A stretch of DNA of 64,000 nt from Anaeramoeba flamelloides (Eukaryota > Metamonada > Anaeramoebidae), in contig JANTQA010000047.1 of the NCBI GenBank assembly GCA_027625915.1, positions 10,292,001 to 10,356,000 of the forward strand, written 5' to 3'. Of the stretch, positions 23,726 through 35,344 are shown piece by piece. The stretch's first letter is position 1, and the number at the start of each line of letters is the position of its first letter. The position numbers and the translations under genes were made by a program. Under the pieces are notes generated by a model. That model was not told where the DNA came from and did not search any database. It was given only the letters and a program-made list of their open reading frames with translations.

Positions 23726-26330
23726 CACTCTACATGATTTGAAGGTACTTTTCGAAACTATAAACTTGGCTTTATAGTTTTTTATCCTAGCTATAATTTT
23801 GGAAAGATTATAGCTCAAGGATATCTTTTATTCAAAAAATGATAAGAAAAAAATTAATTTTTTCAACATAGAAAAAAAAAAGACAAAGAAAAGTAAGTAG
23901 TGAAAAGAGTAAAAAAAGAAAAAATCAAAAAACTTTATTAAAAATTTTTATTTTGACTCCAAGTATTGAATGGGTTAGTGCATGTTCCCTTTATTTTTTT
24001 GTATGGTCAGCATAAAATTATAAATTTTGTAAAAAAGTTAGATCATTTTAACCAACTGACTAAATAGAATCTTTGGCAATTTCTTTATCAAGCCACGATA
24101 AAGTTTCAAAAATGGCAATTATTTTTAACAAATTGTAGATATTTTAGAAAATCACGTTAAAGTATAAAATCATTATAATATCACAAATCACAATATTCTT
24201 TAAAATCATGATAATTGTTGATAAATCGTGATAAATATCAAAATATCATGAATACAAATTAAATCTCGATATAATATTTGATGGCTTTTAGGGATAATTC
24301 AAAAATATAAATAAAAAGAAAAATTTTATTTGATCAAAAAATAGATACTTGAAAAAAAAGTTTTTCTTTTAAAAAAAAAACAAAACAAATAATTAACTCA
24401 ATCAAGGATCATTTCAAAAGTTTTCAATATATTTTCTTTTGATTTGGTTGACATACCGATGTATTATTTTGATCAGCAAGCAATAATATAAAAACTAAAT
24501 CACGGCTTTCTCAATAAATCGTTCTATTATAAATCATGTTGAATAAAATATCCCGAAAACTACCAACCCTTCAAACTCTCTCTTTTAAGAATGTGTTATT
24601 TAGTTAAAACAATTTCTTGAACCTATTCCAAGTTGAAAGGGACATGGATAACTTTTCAAAAACTTTCTTTACAACCTGGCCACATTATCACCAATAATTA
24701 AGATAGTTTGTAAAGGTTTTTTCTATTTGTTATTGTAATTCTTCTTTGAGTTATCTTTGTATTGTACAGAAAATATAACTAGAGTCTATTGGTTTTTTTT
24801 GATCGGAAACTAATAAGAAAGAAACTTGCTCTTTCAACTTTTTGGTTATTTTAACCTGTAAAGGTAATAATCCTCTTTAAAAAAAATACACATCCATTTT
24901 TATTTTAATTAAGGGTGAAAAAATATTTCATTATATTTGTCTTGATTGATAATTTTTTAATTTTACCAAGATTAAAAAAATATTGGATAATTTTGAATTC
25001 TAAAAGAGATGACAAGAGTTATTATATTCTTGTAATTAAGTTACTAAAGTTAAAAACAAAAAATTTGAGAATTAAAAAAAAATCTATGTAGTTTTTTTAT
25101 AATTAATTGTTACTGATAAATTCAAATAAATATCTGAAAATTTTTACTTCATTTTCCATTTTCCATTTTTTTTTATACAAGCTTTGAACAAAGAATTTTA
25201 TTCTTTTAAATGATAAAAAACTTTTTTAAATTGGTTGTGTTTCAAAAGGTTCTTTCTCTTGAGTTGTTATAAAAGTTGAGATATGAAATTACAAAACATG
25301 AAATTGAACTAAAAATTTTATTAAATATATTTGAATTTATCAGTATTTACCAGACAAATTTCAAATTTTGAAAAAAAAGGTTTGAAATTAGCTAACTCAA
25401 TTAACAAAAGTTGAAATTGTCAATATTAAAATCTATTTTCAAATATATTTTTCCATCTCCTCTCGTTAGCCAAAACAGTTGAGTTACATTAATGAAAACA
25501 TCTTTAGAATTCCAATTTTGGAAAAAATTGATTACAGTTATCAAAAATCAAGAGGAAAACACTATTTTCGTAAATTACCTTTTTCAATCCATTTTTGAAA
25601 ATTTCAGGCCTTTTCCAACGACTAATACGATTATCAAAAATAAAAGAAAAAAAAAATTAAAAAATTCCACCCTTTATCTAAAGCAGAATAGTAGATACTA
25701 ACAAAGATCTTTGTTCAAGAAATAGAAAAATATATTTAGTTTATCTATAAACAATTATATTGAGTTTTTTTCTTGTTTTAATTTACAATAATGCAATAAA
25801 TATTTTCTACTAAGTACATAATTGAAATGTACAATTATTTCTTTGATCAAAAGATTCACAGATAATTTTACTATTTTTCAAAAAAAAAAAATGAAAAGAA
25901 AAAAATTTTTTCCTCTTCAAAAAAAAACATACCTTTAATATAATGGTAAGTCTTTTAAATCTTTCCAACATTTAAGGATAGTTTAACAACTATTTTCGGA
26001 AAAATTTCAAAAATTTTTAAGCGAAATATGCAATGTAAAAAACTACAACGAAAAAATAAATTCTGAATTTGCAAGTTAGTTAAAATTACATGTAGTATTT
26101 CAGTTATACACCTTTTATCTATTATTTTTTCAGAGTTATGATAATTTTATATAATTAAAAAAGATAGTTATTAAAATAATTAAGATTTGAATACCCTCTT
26201 TTTCAAAATTAATGACGTTTAAAAAAAACCAATTTTTGGTAGTATTTTTTTATTGAAATAATTTACAATAAATGAACTTTAAATTGGATATCAAGCAAGA
26301 AAAATAATAAATGTAAAAACAATTTGCCGT

Positions 26331-26357
26331 AAAAAAAAAAAAAAAGGGGGGGGGGGG
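26331..26357 (+). repeat. A-run followed by 12-G run
   Basis: A run of A directly followed by 12 consecutive G (26346-26357) and then ATGGGG. This is the only long G run in a window where G+C is scarce. It is a purine-only tract of about 28 bases. It could be a real homopurine structure or an assembly or sequencing artefact. Confidence 0.85.
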
Positions 26358-27253
26358 ATGGGGAACGTATATATTAAAAAATCAAATATGATTAAAAATA
26401 AAATGATAAAAAATATTCCAAAAACAGAAAAAAAATCAGTTTTTCAATTTAATTTAACAATATCTTTTGAAGGGAATATTTGATTTTATTTTGAAATTGA
26501 AAAAAAAATGATTCTTTTCTTAGACGAATAAAAAAATAAATTCAAATAATCTCTCCACTAAGCCAAATAAAAATTTTTAGAATATTTAATTAAAAATAAA
26601 TAAAATATTACTTAAAAATTTCATTTTTTTTTTACCAATTCCTATTAATATCTAATAAAGTTGTAACACCGTTACTAAATTTTCATGTATTTTAAGGTTA
26701 AGACTATTTCAAAAATCTCGTTTTAATTTTCATTGAATTTATACATCAAATACAATATTTCCTAATAAAAGAGATTATTATCATTGTTATTATTTTATAC
26801 TAAATCCCAAGATACTTCTTTAAAGCTTCTATCTTTGAAAAATACAATAAATATTTTTTTAAAAAGGTTAAAAAAAATAAAGTCACAAAATTAATTTGAA
26901 ACGATATTTCAAACAAAAAAAAAACAGTCATAAAAACCTGAAAAGATTAGATACAGTTTCTGAAAAAATTAAAAATTATTCAATTAACAAGGAAGTAAAC
27001 TTGGGGTTTGAAAACTTTTAATGGTTATTGATTAAAAAAATGGTTTCACGAACAAAGGATTGGGAAAAGTCTGAGACTTTGATCCATAAAAAAACATTAA
27101 TTATAAAAATGATTACAACAATTTCCCAAGAACTAACTTTAGTTTGGACTACAGATTTATAAAAAAGGAAATATTCTTTCACATTTATGATTATTTTTGC
27201 TTCTTAAAAAATCAAAAGTTTGAACAAATCATTTTTTCAAAGATTATCCCAAA

Positions 27254-30200
27254 ATGGATTTCATTAATTTTTCAAAAACATTAGATCCGACTCAAAACCT
27301 TGACGATCCCAGTTTCATCAAAATTTCAATTGTCCCAGTTGGACTAATCTCTACAAATTCTTTTAATTATTTTTCGTGGTTAATCAAATCAATTACCTCA
27401 ATTAAGTTTCAAGATTTACCACTCCAAAGCAACTTGAACAAAAATTCAAAAGGTAGGCTTAATTTTTTATTTTTAGTTTCTTATAATTCAAACAAACAAA
27501 AGAGAGGATCTGGCTCATGAAAAAATCAAGAAGAGAAAGGGAAAAAACTTTTTTAAAGATTTCTCTTTTGTTTAAATGTTTTTTTCTTTTTCATTGAAAG
27601 AAAAACAAAAAGAAAAACAAAAATAAGACCATTTCACTTAATTACCAAAATGAAAACTTTTCAACCTGTGACATTTTCAAATACTTTGATCTTTGTTTTA
27701 CATTTAGGAAGTAAAAATATCCAACAAGGGTGGGACAAGGGTAAAGTCAATATCCGCTATTTAGAAGGAAAGCCAATTGAAAACGAGTATCGCCATTTCC
27801 AACCACACAAGTTTATCAAGGGTGTCATTGGAATCGCAGACGCGCAATCGGGTTTAACGCTTGATCAAATTGGGCAAGCGTTGGGGATCAACAACAAAAC
27901 CGTCAAAAAAAAGAAAAAAAAAAAAAAGAATAGTAAGGGCCTTCAAAGGGAACAAATTACAAGATGCTTGATCTTTAATTCGAACGAAAACCAAATTAAT
28001 GATCTTTTTGAGAACAAGAAAAAGAACAAGAACAAGAACAAGAACAAGAGCAAGAGCAAGAACAAGAACAAGAATAAGGGCAAGAAAAAGAACAAGAGCA
28101 CGAGCACGAACAAGAGCAAGAGCAAAAGCAAAAGTAAGTCTAGGGACAAGAGTGTCTTGAATGAAGAAGTCAAAGGAATCCTCAAAAAGAGTATTTTCCC
28201 AATCTCAGAGGAAACCGTCGAGGTTGAAATGGCAATTACGGCAATGGTCGCAATCATTGTAGACAATTTATGTGAAATCGCTACAACTTCAATTGACAAG
28301 GATCTAAAGTTTGGTTTACCAAATGAAAACCAAGATTCAAAAAATGCCGAGAAATATTTAGAAGGGCGTTATTGGAAGTGTATTGCCGATCATTGCCTAC
28401 TGGCAGGCTTATTAGAAGACTCAAGAATTCATTATATTCAATCCATCTCTTATACGAGTAGTAATTCAGATTCAATTTATTATGCAAATACATTAGAAAA
28501 TCTTATATGCATTGATATTTTACAAGAACTGTACCAAAATCCTGTAAGATATTAGAGTCCATTTTATTGATTTCTTTTTTTTTCAAATCACTAGCACATG
28601 AGCTATTTTTAAAAAAGTGTGAGACAAAAAAAAGATTTTTCAAAAAGTTCTTGTAAAAAATTGTTTCTTTTACAATTATTGTTAAAAAAACAAAAGTCCT
28701 TTTAAAATTGAATTTTTTAGATTTACTATTTGTTTCAAAATAAATTGAACAAAATTTTCATTCAGCTTTCCAAAAACAGATTTTTAATATCATGTAACAT
28801 TTCAACTTTTAAATTCTTAAAACCAGCTGAAATAATTAATTTCCCTTTTTAGAATTGGGGTCTTGGATGATTTATTTTGGTTCCAGGTTGTGATTTTTTT
28901 GGAAAGCTGAATGAAAATTTTGATCTTTTTATTTTGCAATTAACAGAAATAATCTCCTTCCTAATTCCTTATTAAACTTTCAGATAAAATTAATTTTTTT
29001 CTATTTGGAAATGATAGTATTTATTTTTAATTTAAAAAAAGCAATATTCGTCGACATTAACTTTAAAGATATCGAAAGCAATTAAAGTTCTATTAAAAAA
29101 AATGGATCAAGAAAATTATTATAAAGTCATGGAAGTGGGTCAACAGTTTTTAGGGCTCTATCAAAACCTTTTTTGTCAAACTTTACTACAACTAAATTTT
29201 TGAAGTATCTTTTTTTTCTGTCTTAAACTATTTTATAACAGGCTATATGCTAAAGCTGAAACAATTAATTTTTAAATATTTCATCTGTTTGTGATTATTC
29301 TTTTTTTTATCTCTGTGTTTTATAATTAAAATTGATAAGCATTGTTTTTTTTTTTCAATTAAAAATTAATAAAATATAATTTATTGGTATCAAAATAAAC
29401 ATAACAGAAACAAAATTGTAATTTCACTTCTTCCACAATAAAAATAAGTTTTTGGAATTTATTCATCTCTTGTGTGGTTTTGTTAATAATCTGGGATTTT
29501 TTTTAGAATTACAAGTAACATAATAATCCGATTGTTTTAAAGAAAAATTTTTGAAATGAACTATCATTCAAATTTTTTTCACTAATTAAAACTGTTAAAA
29601 GAAAAAAATAACTGTCATTATTTCCCGGTTTGTAGGGAAATATCTCTAATATTTTTCCCAGAATGAATCTTGAAAGATATTAAGATATCACGGGGGCTTT
29701 AGCACAAGTCGATATATCAAAACTATCTTGAAAGATTCATTATGGCGAAAATTAAAGATATTTCACGAAAACAAGGGAAATACAAAAAGTTTTGTCCTGA
29801 TGGTTAATTAAATAAAATAACAAAAACAAAAAATTGGAGAACAAAATATTTTATTGTTTTTTATACAAATAGGATTGACATTTCTTCTTTTTTCAATCCT
29901 TATTCTTTTTTAATTGGTAGACTTTATAAATTTTACATTCCTACTGGAACTATTGAAAAAGTTATTTGCATATCATTTGGATTACTTTTTTAATTTCTGA
30001 TTGAAGAAGATCCAATATTTTCAAAACAATTAACACATGTAATATCACTTAAAAATATTAATGCTCCTTTTTTTTTTTTTTTTTTTTGAATATTTCCCCA
30101 ATAATTTCGGTTTCAAAAGGGTCGTTTATTCTACAAGTTTTTTCGATCCACGAAATAGTTGTTTTTTTTTTTTTTTTTTGTATCTTTTTTCAGATTGTTA

Positions 30201-33200
30201 ACTAATGAACAATTGTTTCAATTAACCGTGTGTAACCGTTCCCATATTTGAATTGTAAGGACATTTTCAGTATTTTTTTCATTTATTGTTCCTTACAAGA
30301 GACCTTTCTTTTTCTTTTTACATTTTAAAAAAATAATTATAAAGAGTAGTTATTTTGATGAAAATTGAAAAAGGAATGAAAAGACAAAGATTTTTTTTCA
30401 ACCTTTTATATCGTTTGTAACTAGAACCACCAAGATTTTTCAACTTTTTCCTTGTGGCTTAGAAACACTAAGAATTAAAACATCTCACTTTAGTACTTTT
30501 AAATCTACTTTCCAAATACTTTTTATTTTCAAAATCATTACTTCTCAGGATATAAAGAACCAAAAAGAAAATTATAATTAAACTCTTCCTACACTTTTTG
30601 TAACTGTAAAGATTTTTTTTTGAGAGATAAAATTTTGACTCATCTGTTCAAAAACAAAATTGTAAAATTGGTTTGGTAAACTCGAATTCATCTATTAGAA
30701 CACATTTCTTCTCTTTAGATCTGATTTTTAAAATTTTATCAAGAACTATGTTCTTTTAAGATAAACTAAAAATCCTCATACAGGTCGTACTAGTCATGAA
30801 TCCAAGTTTTGTTGGGGGTAATATTGATAATACTTTTAAAGTGTGTATCTACTTTTCTTTTCATTTTTTGGATTTTTTTCTGTAGAGGGACATAATTATA
30901 TTTTTATTGAATTTAGAAGCGTTGTTAATTTTTGATCCATTTTCCATATTCGACACCAATTCAAAATTTTTGACAAAAAAAATTATATTTAGGAAGTAGG
31001 TACATTTTCCCATTTTTGAAAATTTTAATTGTGTGAAAATTAATGAAGAATATTTTTTTGAGTGAGCTGAGATATTGAGACCAAAATACCATTCATCATT
31101 CGATCTTTAAAAAGAAAAAAAAGAAAAAGTAAATCAGAGTTGAATCTGTAATTTTTCAAAATTTTTTTTTTGATTAAATTTTTGATTTTTTTTGATTAAA
31201 TTTTTGGGTCTAGAAATGTATATTGGGAAAGACTTGAAATTAATAAAAGAATAAACCAAAAAAATAGACACGAAAAGGTGTGTCTTTGAAATAAATATTT
31301 TCTTTTAGAAGACCAAAAAAGAAAGATCACCTTTACAAATACACTTTTAGAAATCAAAAATGGACAAGAATGAAAAAAATTGAAAAAAGCCTATTTTCCA
31401 AGATTTGTTTTCTTTATCTTCTTAAATTTGAATGATAAACAAGCAAGAGGCTACCTATAATTTCACGCCTCGGTATTTTTATTATTATTTACCAAAAACA
31501 TTTTTTTTCCAAATTTTGTTTTCAAAATTCTTTTTTAAAATATTTTTCTCAAAAAAAAAGCAAAAATAAAGATTATTACTTTTAAAAAGGTTAAAATAAA
31601 AGAATTGAATTATTGGAATGAAAAAAAAAAATATAAAAACATCAACTCAGAAGAAAAAGAAAATATGATTAAAAGAATTGAAATCATGTTTGAAATTATT
31701 TTGAGTTTTTCAGAATTAAATCAGAAAAAAACTTTTTTTAAAAAAAAAAATTTTAAAATCAAGCAAATACCTCTAAAAAAGAATTTAAAAATAATCCTAT
31801 TTTCTTGAACTTAATGAAAATTAGATGAATTAAATGAAAATAGGAATTAAAAATTCATTTTCGTAATTCTTTAGAAGATAACAAGTAATTTATTTCTCAA
31901 AATTTTTTTCAAAAGTATTTCCTTGAAGAATTAAAAATAAAATCAAGTAATGAAGAAGTAATTTTATTAAGTATTATTTATAAGATCAAGAAATAAATGA
32001 TTATTTTTATTTTTTCTTGATCAATTTTTAAAATTAATTTGATTTCCATTTTTTAATTAGTTTGTGAGCAAATATATTATAACATTACACCTGACACTCT
32101 CCTATTTTTTTTTAAACATTCATTTACAAAATTTAAAGATGTTCTTTTAATCATTTGATTTCTAAGAAACTGTGGCACTCAAAATTGGTAAAATGTATTT
32201 ACCACTTTAAAAAATTTCATTTTATTTTTAAAAAATACTACTCTCATTACATTTCAATTATTTAGTAGTTCTAATTTAATATTGACTATATAATTTATTT
32301 AAAGATCTTACAAAAAAATTTTACGTAATTTATGTTTGAGCTTATGAAATGGATGAGTTAAACTCATTTAAAAAATTTGTTAATTTGAGTCTAATTTTTG
32401 AAATTCAAAAATTTTCTTGTTTCCAAGATTAAAATCGAAAAAGTAATCAGTTCTATTAATTAACAAACAAGTTAATTCTTGAAAATGGGAAAACTTTTTT
32501 TGGTTTTAAGTTAGAAAGTCTTGGTTTTGAAAGAAAAATTTTTTATTTTGTAATTATTTTTCTTTGATTAATATTCCAATTAAAATCTTAACAAATAAAA
32601 CTAATTGAGGTATAGGTGATCAAATAAATGAATATTTGATAGAAGCATAACAAAATTTTATAAATAAAATTTAGATCTATTTTTTTTTTTTTTTTTATTT
32701 TTGAAGAGAGAAAATTGCTTTTCTCCTGTGTGCCCTAATTTCTAAACTTTTTTTTAGAAATTTTGTTAAAGAATCACAAATTTTATTATCACTTACTAAT
32801 GATAATATATATGATGAATTTTTTTTTATTAATAATATCTCTGATATTATTAATTTTTTTATTTTTTTCAAAAAATTCAGATGTCCAGATTTTTTCGATT
32901 TATTTTATAGGCCGGACAGTCCCATAAAAAAATGATCGAAATCTTCAATGATATCAATATTTAACTTTTCTTTACATAAATCACAATTTTTATTTTTATT
33001 TTTACTTGTTACATAAGAGTACCTATTTAAACAATTAGTAAAATTTCGAAATTTTAGAATTGTTTTTGAAGCTTTCCAGTTTAAATATTTTTGTTGTTTG
33101 AAATTGCAATTTTGTTGTTTTATAATTTTTAGATATTGTTGAACTTTTCCAACTAGGTGAATTTTCCAATTCGGTTAATCGAAAAACTTTTAATTCTAAA

Positions 33201-35306
33201 TCTAATAATTTTAATCCCTTAGTGTGCCAATTAATATTTTCATTTTCCAATTTTCGAAAATTTAGTATTGTTTTTAATTTTTTTAAATTTAAGAAATCTA
33301 ATTTTTCTATCAATTTATATTTTCTTCGGTATATTATATATTGTACAGAGATCAATTTTTGCTTCAGTTTTATAAATTAATCGAGGTGAATGGATATTAA
33401 TTTGTAAGAAATTTGTGACTGTTTTATTGATAAATCTATCAATTCTTTCAAAATCATTTTGTTTCAAGTCAAATATTTCAAGACCATAATAAAGTTGACT
33501 TAAAATGAGAGCTTTGAAAGAAGTTATTTTGACTCCATTGTTGAGTTTATTTTGTTGAAACAATCGATTAAGTGTTTCCAAGGACTTTTCCACTTTTTTG
33601 AAATTATATTCAAGATGCGTGTTTTTTTCTAACCAAATCCCAAGATAAAAAATATCTTTTAATTCTTTTTTATATTTGGTTTTTTTATTATGTGGGTTCA
33701 TCCCGAATCTTTTTATTATTTCAAAAATACTTTCTAAATTAATTTTTAGAGAGATTAATGGCCCTTTCATAATAAGAATAAGATCATCAAAATTTAGATC
33801 TATTAAGAAAATTTTTTTTATTCTTTAAGGTATTAAAAAAGTAATTTTCTTGTTTTCAAAAATTCGAAAAAAAAATGTTAAAAAGAATTTTCAATTTTGA
33901 AAAATTTTTTTAACTAATTGTTTGATCTTATTCAAAAGAATCTTTATAACAATTTTAAAATTATTTTTGTTCGAAAAAAATTGATTTTGAATTTTGAAGA
34001 TATAATTAACTAATTCCAAAATATCTTTTATCAAATTTTATTTTAAAAAAATCAAATTTCATCTTATAGCAAAAACACTGTAAATTCGTAAATTTTGTAA
34101 ATGACGTTAAAACTTTAATATTTATCACTGTTGTTCTTTTTAAAATATTACAAATTTTTCAAAAAGTTGGTTCAAACAAATTTTTGGTTAACCAAAAGAA
34201 TTATCTCAAAAAAGAAAAAAACTCCACAACATTAATATTCCTTGAAAAAAAGACTTGGTATTGTGTAATAATGATGAAAATGAATAATAAAGGGTAAAAA
34301 CCTTTTATAATATCTATGAAATAAAAAGAATTTAAATGTTTTCTTTTTCAGAAAAAATGGAAAAAAAAATTGATCTAATTTTAAAAAATTTTCAATTTGG
34401 GTATCTTAGTTGATCAGATTTTTTTGACACTTCGTGTATCTACAAAATTTGTAAGTAGAGAATATCACTAATAGCATATTTGAAAAAAAAAATGTCCTGT
34501 TATTGTAGAGTACTGATCCCTTGGCAATTATTTATCATCTACAATACCCACAAAAAACAAAAAATAAATAATTATCAAGACCAATAAATCAAGGTTGCGT
34601 AAAAAATTTTGGAGAGAGAAGAACAAAAAATGGTATTGGGTTTATTGTTAAGGATTAGATGAGGTTTCATCTAATCTGTTAAAGAGATAATTTTGAAGTG
34701 ACTAAATTTGAGACTTCTGATTCAAATAGTATCTAACAGATACAATCGTCAGAAATATTTGGATCTTAATTTAGTTTTCTACAAAAAAAGAAAAGAAAGA
34801 ATAAAAAATGAATAATTGGGGAAAAAATGATAGGAAGAAAAGAATGAAGAGTGGAAAAAATAAATAGGTTTAAAATAATTGTTATGAGAGACCTGGAATT
34901 TTCTAGTTTAAATGAATTTACTGATAGGTTTTGTAATGTCTTGAGCTCCTTTTTCTTAATTGCATGTTGAGTCATGTTGACCAGAAGATATTCTAAAAAA
35001 TTTATTGGTAAATTTGTATAAATTCTATTCATGGAATAACCGATCTATCAAATGGTTAGATACCATCAACTAATTTTATTTGAGTTCTTATATTTTGAAG
35101 AACTCAATTTTAACAAAATATCAATTATTGGAAAAAAAATTTCTTTTGTCTTGAGATAAACTATTGTGTAATTAAGAAAAATGATAAGAAAGTAAAAAAC
35201 TAAAAAAGAAAAAAAATGATAAAAATATGAAAATTATTTTCAAATATACTGAAATTGTATTATTTTTATTCTTTAAATTATTTTAACTGTGTACAAAATT
35301 TTGAAT

Positions 35307-35344
<38 letters not shown>

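Larger units (their letters stand above)
20695..27253. other. Intergenic region
   Basis: No gene is supported in 6.5 kb. It holds an R2 element (21264-21741), a LINE 3'-end remnant (23400-23725) that may lie inside a mariner-like pair of ends (about 23371 and 23795), a cluster of degenerate AATCATGATAA motifs (24080-24550), and an A-run/G-run junction at 26331-26357. The last few hundred bases are 5' flank of the TRAPPC9 gene. The frame at 25492-25701 is short and shows nothing recognisable. Confidence 0.55.

Noticed and set aside
25492-25701. 69-residue plus-strand frame
   Set aside because: Short, Lys/Asn/Phe-rich and indistinguishable from chance frames at this base composition.
33789-33812. 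LIDLNF before DD as part of the LINE reverse transcriptase
   Set aside because: These codons fall within the 16-bp target duplication, which also occurs at the other end of the element, so they are host sequence that happens to extend the frame.
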